A stretch of 64,000 nucleotides of DNA from Protoeuglena noctilucae. Its lineage: Eukaryota; Chlorophyta; Pedinophyceae; Marsupiomonadales; Marsupiomonadaceae. Shown here in pieces: positions 55,601 to 64,000 of the stretch (position 1 is its first letter; the number at the start of each line of letters is the position of its first letter). A program made the position numbers and the translations under genes. The notes under the pieces are model-generated. The model searched no databases and was not told where the DNA came from. It was given only the letters and a program-made list of their open reading frames with translations. The stretch covers positions 913,004 to 977,003 of the forward strand of contig OY253683.1 of NCBI GenBank assembly GCA_958009085.1. Reading direction: 5' to 3'.

Positions 55601-58167
55601 TGTGCATCGGCGTGCGCTCCCTCAGCGAGTCGGAGTTCCAGTCGTGGTTCGCACGGTTCACGCAGGTGAGGCGGTGGGTGGTGGGATGACTGGTAAATGC
55701 TGTATGTGGTCACATATGGTTGACAGCATAAGGAGAGGATGCTATGATCTGGGTTTGGATGCTGTGTCATGGGCGGAGAGCACGTGATGGGTCTGAATGC
55801 GATGTGGTGGGTGGATGCCATGGGAAGAATCACGGTCGCTATGCCGAGAGACGGGGCCGCATGCGGAGACTCGGAGTGTCACATCCTCGTTGCTGGCCCC
55901 CTCTCTGCCATTGCAGGCCAAGCAGAGTCTGACGGAGCGTGAGGCGAAGATCGAGGCAGTGGCGGAGGAGATCGAGCACTCCCTGGAGCTACTGGGGGCC
56001 ACGGCCATCGAGGACAAGCTGCAGGCGAGAGAGAGATGGGTGATGACAGGGGATGGCTGTGGAGGTGGAGGGGTTGTTAGTGCTGAGAACACGGCTGCAA
56101 GTGAGTGGGGTTTGGTGCTGCTGCGAAAAGAGCTGCGGTTGAGAAGGGGTGTTACCATTGAGATCAAGTCGCGTCATGCTACTCGCTCCCCCCCTTGGTG
56201 TCCCAGGTGGGCGTCCCCGCGTGCATCGAGCGCCTGATGCGCGCCAACCTCAAGATTTGGGTGCTGACGGGCGACAAGATCGAGACGGCCATCAACATCG
56301 CCTTCGCATGCTCGTTGCTGACGGACGACCAGGAGCAGCACATCGTGCAGAGCACCACGGCGCTGGTCAAGGCGGCGGAGAAGGAGGCCGCGGAGATGGC
56401 GGAGAAGGAGGCGAGGAATGGAGAGGGGAATGGGACGGGACGCATGTGACATGGACTCGCGCATTGTGGGCGATGCGCGCGTGTGCCATGTGGGCATGGA
56501 CCTGTGCATTGTGGGCATGGCCTCGTGATGCGCGTGTGTGCTGCAGCTCACCAACACCCTCCCTGTAGCCCCTCCCCGCCCCAGGGCCGCGCGCATGTGT
56601 CCGCGATCCGCGCCGCCGAGGTGGCCCGGCAGCTGCGCGAGATCCAGGAGTCGATGCGCGCGTCCCCCAAGCAGCCGTTCGCGCTGGTCATCGACGGGGC
56701 GGCCCTGGAGAGCGCCCTGGGGGACGATCTGAAGCTGACGCTGCTGGACGTGGGCCAGCGGTGCCGCGCGGTGGTGTGCTGCCGCGTGAGTCCCCTTCAG
56801 AAGGCGCTGGTGACGCGGCTGGTGCGCGACAACGCCGGCAAGGTCACGCTGTCGATCGGGGACGGTGCCAACGATGTGTCGATGATCCAGGCGGCGCACA
56901 TCGGCGTGGGCATCTCCGGGAACGAGGGCATGCAGGCTGTGATGGCCAGCGACTTCGCCATCGCCCAGTTCCGCTTCCTGACCGACCTGCTGCTCGTGCA
57001 CGGCAGCCAGATGTACCACCGGGTGTCGCGCGTGGTGGGCTACTTCTTCTACAAGAACTTCGCATTCACCATCACGCAGTTCATCTACGGGGCGTACCAG
57101 GGTGAGAATGAGAGAAGAGGAGGGCTGCGACAGCCATGTGCTGTGACAGCCATGCGCTTGCCGTGGGCGTGCCGCCACGCAGTGACACCGCTCTCTGTTA
57201 CCGTCGCAGTGTACTCTGGTCAGACCATCTACGACGACTGGTTCACCACCACTTTCAACCTCTTCTTCACCAGCGTCCCCGTCCTGGTCGTGGGCGTGTT
57301 CGACCAGGAGGTCCTCAAGCACACGGCGCGCACCGTGCCGCAGCTCTACGCATTCTCGCAGAAAAACGCCAACTTCGACCTCGTCACCCTCGGGGGGTGG
57401 CTGGCCAACGGTGCGTGTGTTTGTCTGTGTGTGGGGGGGGGGGTTGGCGTGATGCGTGGGCGCTCGGCAGTGTTGTGGCGCTTGCAGTAGCGACACAACA
57501 GCGGGCCACCCATCCACCCCCCACCTCCCACGCCGTCTGCCCTCACCATCACTCTCTCAGGTCTCCTCCACGGCGTGCTGTGCTTCTTCCTGCCCTTCTA
57601 CTCCCTCTCCGAGAGCACGACCGCCGTCGACCGCCATGGCCGGCAGCTGGACATGTACGCGACGGGCATCATGTGCTACACCATCATCATCACCACCGTC
57701 AACCTCCGACTGCTCATCCAGACCACCCACCAGACGCTCTGGCACCAGGTCGCCATCTACGGCTCCATCGCCATATGGGTCGCCTTCATCCTGGCCTACT
57801 CCGCCTTCACCCCCAACTTCCTCTCCAAGTTCAACTCCTCCCACGCCACCGTATACCTCGTCTTCTACCAGCTCCTCGTCACGCCGCGCTTCTGGTGAGG
57901 CCGGGGCAGGGTGTGCGGCACAGAGACGGCAGCAGTGCGCGCTGCGCTCTCTCCGCCCACCTCGCCCCCGCTCACCCCCCCCCCAGGCTCGGCACGGCGG
58001 CCTGCACGGTCATGTGCCTGCTGGTGGACTTCCTGTTCCTGCTCCTGCGGCGCACGCTGCGCCCCTGGGACTGGCAGGTGGTGCAGGAGTACCAGACGCG
58101 GCACAAGACGCTGTGGGTGCCGAGGTGGGCCGTGTACGGGGGGCCCAAGAACGAAGACACGGTCTGA
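52681..58167 (+). CDS. P4-ATPase phospholipid flippase (ALA/DRS2 family)
   Basis: Flips aminophospholipids to the cytosolic leaflet of secretory or plasma membranes (family knowledge). Landmarks in order: [109 protein letters not shown], the phosphorylation site [100 protein letters not shown] and [20 protein letters not shown]. All catalytic motifs are intact. The last helices end with [14 protein letters not shown]. The start is uncertain: the ATG at 52681 is in frame with the first conserved exon; 52650 is not. Introns 55371-55539 and 56025-56206 start with GC. The linker near 56400 ([13 protein letters not shown]) is charged. Confidence 0.95.
54625..54745 (+). repeat. Internal duplication in a P4-ATPase intron
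   Basis: The block ATCGACCATCCGCAG, then GACTGGTTGG and TGGATGC, recurs about 60 bases later as ATCGACCATTGGCAGTGACTGG and TGGATGC. Confidence 0.8.
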
Positions 58168-58400
58168 GGGAGGCACGCATTAGATGCCACGCGTTGCATG
58201 CCATGCGCTTGGTGCTTGGTGGTAAGAGTGGGGCCGGGGTCCGTGACGCGCGTTTCAAACGAGCCTAGGCACGGGCACTCGAGCCGACGCGCGGCCACCC
58301 CGCCCCGGCAAGACAGCTGGGGCGCGGGGACACCCAGGCTGCGCAGAAGAGAAGCCACCACGCCCGCCACCCACGCGCCACCCCGGCCGACCGTGCATGC

Positions 58401-59052
58401 TTAGAGGGCGTTCTCACGCACGATGTCGTAGGGCACCGCCGTCACCGTCGTCATCTTCTCCAGCACGCTCGTCATCGTGAAGCCGTCGCGGGGGCTCTGA
58501 GAGCAAGCAAGGCACAACCGTCACGCAGCCTCCCACCCGGCCGATGGTCAGCCAGCAGCAGCCGCACCCTGCCCCTGGCCAGCAGCAGGCCCACGTCACC
58601 ACCCGACAGCAAGCAGTCAACCATCGTCGCCCCCGCTCGCGCACCTGGGGCAGGCGCTTCACGTCCTTGGTGGAGAAGGTCTTGCCGGCCTTCTTGGCGG
58701 CGATGCGGGCCTTGTCGTTCTCCTCGCGGCGCTTGAGGAAGTCCTCCCGGCACCTCGACGGGCGCACGTGCTCGACGCGCACGTGGATGCGCTTGCGGAT
58801 GATGCGGTTGCCGACCTGCTTGTTCACCTCGACGCCCAGCGCCCGCTTGGTGATGTTCCAGATTCTCCCCGTCCGCCCGTGGTAGAACTTGTGCGGCATG
58901 CCCGCCTGCACCGCCGGGTTGACCTTGATGTCCACATAGTCCCCGAGCTTGTACTGCCGCAGGTACGTCGTGAGGTTGATGTACCCATGCTCCCTGTAGC
59001 CCCGCTGGAAGAGGTCGCGGGTGTTACTCCGCAGACCCCCCGACCGCACCAT
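58401..59052 (-). CDS. RPL21: 60S ribosomal protein eL21
   Basis: Structural protein of the large ribosomal subunit. Two exons, 59052-58645 and 58496-58401, join to an exact 167-residue frame. [20 protein letters not shown] opens it. Next come [80 protein letters not shown] and [20 protein letters not shown]. The short last exon adds [20 protein letters not shown] and [11 protein letters not shown] before TAA at 58401-58403. Length and motifs match eL21. The first residues (MVRSGG) differ from the usual MPxGYG. Convergent with the flippase gene, with 233 bases between stops. Confidence 0.96.
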
Positions 59053-60010
59053 GTCTGCCTGCGAGCCAGGGGGCGGGGGGGCGGCGAGGTCGGCCGGGGC
59101 GGCCGGCCCAGGCCCGGGGACCCGCACCCGAGCCGCGCGGGGGGCAAAGTGTCGCTTGCTGGGCAAGTTCCAACAGGTAATGGCCCCGACGGGGCTCCTG
59201 AGGAAGATGGAATCAGCGTTCGGCCCAGCTGGGAAACCCCGAGGGGTCTCGACCAGGGGGACTCGCTGTGCGGCGCCGGTGCTGGGATATGGGCCATGCG
59301 GACGGCGCCGGTTCACACGGCCTCCGAAGAGACTGCGGTACCGACGCCAGTGGCACCCCGGAAGCACCTAAGAAGCGGAACGCCGGGGAAAGCAAATGGC
59401 AGAGGTGGGGCGCACGGGAGGGACGCGCGCCCCCCCGATGAGCCAGAGATCGGTGGCAGAGAGGCCGTGGTGCGGTCCCGCCACGCCCGCGAGGTCCCCC
59501 GCGGGGACCCGGCGCTCGGGCAGGCGGCACTCACCCCCCCTCTCTCGAAGCTGCCGCGAGGGGCTACGACGAAAGGACTGGTCGAAGAAAGGACCGACCG
59601 GGGGCCGGCGCGGTGGCCCATCGCGGGGGGCCAGGTTTCCGTGCAAGAAACACGCAGCAGCGTGGGTCTGACTCGCTCCTGAGGGGACCCGGGCTCCTGC
59701 AGCCGTTTCGGATGCACTCTGACGCTCGAAGGACTCGGCCGGCCGACTCTCGGGGCTTCTCACGCGCCCGTCGCTCTCCACGGGACAGCCGCCCAGGGTT
59801 CGTGGCTCGCCGCGCCGGCTGAGCGCGCCAGTCCTCGCGCGCGGATTTATACAGGCACATCGCTGTCACGTACGTGTGAAGGAGTGTGAGGCGGCGGGTG
59901 AGGGTGCGGGAGGAGTGCGCTTTGGTGCTGTGCGCATTGCGAGCAGTCTCCACGGCCTCGGGACGCGAGACTTACCGTCAGGGGGACTCCCTCGTCGACC
60001 AAATTGGCGA
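59053..60010. other. Divergent promoter region, RPL21 / RH47-like
   Basis: 958 very GC-rich bases between start codons. Open frames on both strands here have no recognisable domains and overlap heavily. A GGATTTATACAGG (TATA-like) stretch lies near 59842, about 170 bases before the helicase ATG. It is a weak promoter candidate. Confidence 0.45.
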
Positions 60011-62683
60011 ATGAATGCGTTCGCGAAGGCCGCCGAGCTCCGCTGCGCCGCAGGGCCGCGGAGGTCTGCAGGGCGTCCGATGTCCCTCCCGTGTGCGTGC
60101 CTCCGGCACGCGGCCGTGCGGGCGCTGCGGCCCCTGACCGTGGCCGTCCCCGCGCGTCGCGGCGCAGCGAGTGTGACCGCGTGCTCCCCGCGCCGGCGCC
60201 CCACTGGCAGCCCCGTGCCCTGCCGTGCCGTGGCTGCCCCCGGGGAGGGCGTGGAGGGGAGCGTCACGCGCGAGGGATGGGCCGAGGAGGGCGATGGGGT
60301 GGCTAGGGAGCAGGCGGACGCCGCGCAGGGGTCGACCGGCAGCGCGGAGGCGCCCGGCAGCACTGCAGCGCCCTCGCCGCCCCGCAGCTTTGCGAGCCTG
60401 GGGCTGCTGCCGGCGCTGGTGTCGCGGTTGGCGGCGCAGGGCATCCGCGAGCCCACGGACATCCAGATGGCCGCCGCGCCCGTGCTGCTGCAAGGCCGCG
60501 ACGCGGGCCTCCGTGCCCACACGGGGAGCGGCAAGACGCTGGCGTACCTGCTTCCCCTTTTGACCGGGGTGCTGTCGGGGGCGCGGCTGGACAAGCCGCG
60601 GAGGGGCCGCGGGGAGGGGACCGCGGACGACAACGACGTGCGTGTGGTGGTGGTGGCGCCCTCGCAGGAACTGGCCATGCAGATCGGTGAGCAGGGGACG
60701 GGGGGGCAGGGCAGGCCCAATGCCAAGCCCGAGGCGTTGACAAGGCGCAGTTGCTGCTCTGCTTTTCTTCACTCGCTCCCCACCCCCTCTCTCTCCGCAG
60801 TGCGCGTGGCCCAGGGCCTGCTCCCGGACGACTGGTCCCGTGCCGTGCAGCAGCTGATCGGTGGTGCCAACATCGCCCGGCAGGTCGAGGCCCTCCGCAT
60901 GCACCGCCCCCTTGTCGTCGTTGGCACCCCCGGCAGACTGGCCGAGCTAGACCGCCTGGGTCGCCTGGGGCTGCACCGCGTGCGTGCGGTGGTGCTGGAC
61001 GAGGCGGACCAGCTGCTGGCGGACCACTTCCGGCGGGACATGGAGAGGATCATGGAGCACGCGGGGAGGAAGGCGACGGTGAGGGGCTAGGGGAGCGTGA
61101 CACATGAGGCGCATGCGCATGCGTGTGTGGGCCACAGCGATGCCATACATCCCCCCTTCGTCCACCCCCAGGGCGGCCGTCAGACGGTGATGGTGTCTGC
61201 CACGCTGTCCCCCGCGTCCATGCGCCGTCTGTCCCGCTGGGCATCACCTGGCCGCGAGGAGGCGCAGCTGGTGGCGGCATCCACCGCGCCCCTGCGCCCC
61301 TCCCCTGCCGTGGCGGCCGGCGCCCCCCGCCGCGCGCCCGGCACCCCCTCCTGGGGCTGGGAGCAGGCAGAGGAGGGCTGGAACCGCGACATGGGGGTCT
61401 TCACCGAGGCGTCCGCGGGGGGGCGCTTCTCGGACGACGTCGTGGGGGAGATGCCGCCCAACGTCGGTGAGTGCGAGATGCCATGCGACGTGGGTGAGAG
61501 GCAGTGATGTGGCTGCTCGCATGCAGCTCACATCCCCATGCGTTCGTGCGCTTGCAGAGCACCGCTTCGTGGTGGCCCCTGCCGCCCGCAAGGTGGACGC
61601 GCTGCGGCGCGCCATCCACGCCCTGGACGCACGCAAGGCTTTGGTTTTTATGAACTTCGGGCGCCGCCTCCAGGACACGCAGTTTAAGCTCGAGGCGCGG
61701 GGGATGCGGTGAGGGGCGGGGTGCCATGGCATGGGCGTGGGCAAGGGCCTGCCGCTGCCTCGAGTTCGCCTGCCCAACCTTGCATGCGCTCGCGTCCCTT
61801 CTCCCCAGCGTGGCATGCCTGCACGGGGAGATGCGCAAGGAGCAGCGCAAAGCGGTGCTGGACGGCTTCCGCGATGGGGACACGCGCGTGCTGGTGGTGT
61901 CGGACGTGGCGGCACGCGGACTCGACCTGCCAGGTGATGCTGGCTGGGGATGCTGGGGCTGATGAGTTGCGGGGGGGTGCGTGTGTGTCAGCTGTCGCCA
62001 CTGCCTGCCCCTTGCGTCGCTGCCGAAGAGAGTGCCACACGCCGTCACCCACCCTGTCTCCCCCCGCAGCGGTTGATGCCGTTTTCAACCTCGAGCTCCC
62101 CAGCAATGCACCCCACTTCGTCCACCGGGCGGGGCGCACGGGCCGCGCTGGCCGCCCCGGCGTGGTGGTGTCGGTGGTGGAGCCGAGGGAGCGGTTCGTG
62201 GTGGGGAAGCTGGCGAAGGGGCTGCAGTGCGAGATGGTGGAGGCGGTCGTGGAGGGGGGGGAGCTGCGGGAGGGGAGGGAAGGGCCGAGGGGGGAGGGGA
62301 GTGAGGGGCGGGGGGGATCGCCCGTGTCGCGGAGAGGGAGGGGGCGCGATGAGGATGAGGGGAGTGATGGGGATGAGGGAAGCTTAGATCGTGAGGGGCG
62401 TGAGGGACGTGAGGGACGTGGGCGGGGACCATCGCCGGTGTCGGGGAGGGGGGCCGGGGAGCGGGCGGGGGGAGGCCGGTACGGGGCAGGGGCGGCAGGG
62501 CGGGGGCGGGGAGGGCGGGGCTCTGCGGAGCGGGGCTCCCCGAAGTGGGTCGCTGGAGAGCGGGTCATGGTGGAGCGGGGGTCTGCAGAGCGGCTCTCGG
62601 TGGAGCGGAGGTCTGGGGAGCGGGGCAGGGGTGCGGGGCATGGCAAGGCGCCCGGTAGGCCGCAGCGCAGCCGCGGGGAGTGA
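60011..62683 (+). CDS. RH47-like organellar DEAD-box RNA helicase
   Basis: ATP-dependent RNA remodelling, probably in plastid or mitochondrion. Exons 60011-60686, 60801-61078, 61172-61466, 61558-61708, 61809-61933 and 62070-62683 join to an exact 712-residue frame. The first ~70 residues are Ala/Arg-rich without acidic residues, like a transit peptide. The Q-motif region (GIREPTDIQMAAAPVLLQGR), motif I AHTGSGKT, Ia PSQELAMQI, GTPGRL, II VLDEADQLL, III SATL, IV ALVFMNFGRRLQDTQ, V DVAARGLDLP and VI HRAGRTGRAG are all intact. The linker GWEQAEEGWNRDMG and overall layout recall plant RH47, needed for chloroplast development. The last ~150 residues are an Arg/Gly/Ser/Glu-rich tail with short repeats (SAERGSPKW, SAERLSVER). 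It is the last gene, about 1 kb from the telomere. Confidence 0.9.
62390..62660 (+). repeat. Short imperfect coding repeats in the helicase tail
   Basis: GAGCGGG and TGGAGCGGGGGTCTGC-type units recur every 15-30 bases from ~62530 to 62630, and GAGGGGCGTGAGGGACGTG units near 62390. They encode Arg/Glu/Gly repeats. Confidence 0.75.
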
Positions 62684-62886
62684 CGTGCTGCGCCGAGATT
62701 GAAGGCGCGTGGTTAGGTTGTTGGTGTCTCTCGCCCATGCTTGGCAGGTACAGCTGTTGGCACGCGCATGCAGGGCCAGGGGGCGCCGGCCTGGCTGCAG
62801 CTGCGCTGGGCCCCGGTCCGGGTACGGCCTGGTGGCGCTGGGGCTGATGGGGGCGGCCGCGGCGAGCGGCCAGTCGCAGGTGCCCC

Positions 62887-63400
62887 TGACTGACTTTCCT
62901 TCAACAAGGCTCACAGCTAAGGTCGCTGACCTATCTCTTGCCACTCTTGCCCGGGGCCCTCGAGCAGTGGCTTCAGCTGCTTTGGCAGCGCCAGGGCCAG
63001 CAGCTACCAACACCAGGGAAGGTCGCATCAACGGTGTAGCATACATCACCACCGCCTAGCCAAAAACAGGGCGAGGCCCTGGACCCGGCGAGCCGGTCAA
63101 GGGAGGGGTCTCTTGGGAAGTTACTGAGCAGGGCGAGGGGCCCTGGAGAGGAAAAGCCCCCTGAGGGACTGACTGACTGACTGACTCGCTTCAAAGGGCA
63201 CACAGCTTAGGCCTCGGGCCTATTGCTCGCCAGTTCTAGCCTATGACTAGGGGTCCGGTCCCTGGACCTGGCTTAAGCCGCTTTGGCAGCACAAGGGCCT
63301 ATGCTACCAACACCCAAGAAGTTCGCATCGGCTGTGTAGTGTACATCGGCACAGCCTAGCTTAGAGGTGGAACCCGAGGGAAAAGCCACCCGAGGGCAAG
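62887..63400 (+). repeat. Two diverged subtelomeric repeat units, ~300-bp spacing
   Basis: Unit 1 (~62887-63060) and unit 2 (~63180-63360) share TCACAGCT.AGG, GCTTTGGCAG, GCTACCAACACC, TTCGCATC/GGTCGCATC, GTGTAG, TACATC and GCCTAGC in the same order. The closing GCCTAGC ends at 63060 and 63360, exactly 300 apart. A further segment, GAAAAGCC.CC.GAGGG, repeats at ~63153 and ~63380. Confidence 0.85.
63165..63186. repeat. (CTGA)n microsatellite
   Basis: Five GACT/CTGA units at the start of the second subtelomeric repeat. A shorter CTGACTGACT is at the matching place in the first unit. Confidence 0.9.
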
Positions 63401-63732
63401 GAGGGCAAGCCCCCCTGTGCCGGGGAAGGCACATGCAAGAAGCAAGCGCAAGACCCCCAGATACGAGGGCGGGTGCCCGCTAGGCGGGCTCAAAGGGCTG
63501 CAGCAAGGCAGCGGGGGCAGCTGCAAGACGGCGGGTAGGCGGCGCGGCGGCTGCCACTCCCCCCGACTCGCAGGGCCGGGCTGGGGTGGCGGGCTCAGTG
63601 GCTCACCGCTTGAGAGCCCTGGTGCATGGGGAGGTGCCCCTGGGGCGCCGCCCTCTGCACCCTGGGCCCGGCCGCCCCATCATGGCGGCGCTCGGGCACG
63701 AACGCCGATGGGGAAGGGGAGTGGGTGAGGGT

Positions 63733-63803
63733 TAGGGTGGTTAGGTAGGGTTAGGGTTAGGTTAGTTTTTTTGGTCAGTTTTTTAGGGTAGTTTTTTGGG
63801 TTA
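63733..63803 (+). repeat. Degenerate inner telomere
   Basis: Mixed TTAGGG, TTAGG, GGTTAGGTAGGG and T-rich variants (TTTTTTTGGTCAG, TTTTTTAGGG, TTTTTTGGG). Confidence 0.9.
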
Positions 63804-64000
63804 GGGTTAGGGTTAGGGTTAGGGTTAGGGTAGGGTTAGGGTTAGGGTTAGGGTTAGGGTTAGGGTTAGGGTTAGGGTTAGGGTTAGGGTTAGGGTTAGG
63901 GTTAGGGTTAGGGTTAGGGTTAGGGTTAGGGTTAGGGTTAGGGTTAGGGTTAGGGTTAGGGTTAGGGTTAGGGTTAGGGTAGGGTTAGGGTTAGGGTTAG
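63804..64000 (+). repeat. Telomere, (TTAGGG)n
   Basis: About 33 near-perfect TTAGGG units run to the end of the window, with rare TAGGG units. The G-rich strand is 5'->3' toward the right, as expected for a right-hand chromosome end. Confidence 0.99.

Larger units (their letters stand above)
62684..63732. other. Subtelomeric region without recognised genes
   Basis: The region between the helicase stop and the telomere. It contains diverged repeats (below) and a G-rich stretch from 63400 to 63720. Open frames present have no recognisable domain. Confidence 0.7.

Noticed and set aside
59053-60010. Open frames on both strands between RPL21 and the helicase
   Set aside because: Overlapping Arg/Pro/Gly-rich frames in all phases are typical of GC-rich spacer DNA. 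No domain seen.
63417-63728. Open frame next to the telomere
   Set aside because: Begins in subtelomeric G-rich sequence with no domain and runs almost into the telomere. Probably chance.
1-64000. CRISPR array, operon, phage or transposon-encoded genes
   Set aside because: The window is nuclear eukaryotic DNA. The repeats seen are splice-edge duplications, microsatellites and telomere. I found no transposase, reverse transcriptase or integrase motifs.
1-64000. Introner elements like those of Micromonas
   Set aside because: No two introns of different genes share a common sequence. The similarity is between each intron and its own flanking exon.
1-64000. Secondary-plastid host such as a haptophyte or diatom
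   Set aside because: TTAGGG and GC-AG introns would fit, but four plastid-type precursors lack the N-terminal signal peptide that secondary plastids need. Not fully excluded.

Overview
The window is the end of a nuclear chromosome of a photosynthetic, flagellated eukaryote, most likely a green alga. It is GC-rich and intron-dense. It carries cilium genes (CFAP73/CCDC42 family, NEK10-like) and plastid genes (OCP3-like, UGP3-like, a PsbP-domain protein, an RH47-like helicase). The plastid precursors begin with basic, Ala/Arg-rich leaders and no hydrophobic signal peptide. That fits a two-membrane primary plastid rather than a secondary plastid. The last ~270 bases are (TTAGGG)n with the G-rich strand running to the end, so the right edge is a chromosome end.

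Layout, left to right: a partial nucleoside hydrolase (+) with an in-frame TAG; exosome subunit RRP45 (-); OCP3-like (+); a seven-ish-helix NnrU/MddA-like methyltransferase (+); an mTERF protein (+); CFAP73/CCDC42-like (-); lariat debranching enzyme DBR1 (+); U3 snoRNP protein RRP9 (+); Golgi tether COG6 (-); a mitochondrial-type NAD/folate-like carrier (+); UGP3-like pyrophosphorylase (-), broken by a 200-N gap; M32 carboxypeptidase (-); a small PUB-domain protein (+); PsbP-domain protein (-); RAD1 of the 9-1-1 clamp (+); PAXBP1/GCFC (-); NEK10-like armadillo-kinase (+); P4-ATPase (+); ribosomal protein eL21 (-); RH47-like DEAD-box helicase (+); about 1 kb of subtelomere with diverged ~300-bp-spaced repeats; telomere. 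Almost all are single-copy housekeeping, RNA-processing, plastid or ciliary genes. There is no operon logic. Neighbours are often divergent with 0.3-0.9 kb between starts, or convergent with under 250 bp between stops.

The unusual part is in the introns. (1) At least 13 introns hold a mutated, nearby copy of the adjoining exon edge together with its splice site ("exon-edge echoes"), at spacings of about 52 to 134 bp. (2) At least 16 introns start with GC rather than GT, out of roughly eighty I traced, far more than the ~1% usual in plants and animals. (3) Introns tend to be G-rich in the 5' half and C-rich in the 3' half, so their ends could pair. Together these suggest that introns here are born or grow by tandem duplication across exon borders. 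This is the best candidate for something not yet described.

Gene models were built by eye from reading frame, GT/GC-AG sites and family resemblance. For twelve of the genes the exon lengths sum to an exact open frame (stated where so). Family names come from remembered motifs, not database searches.
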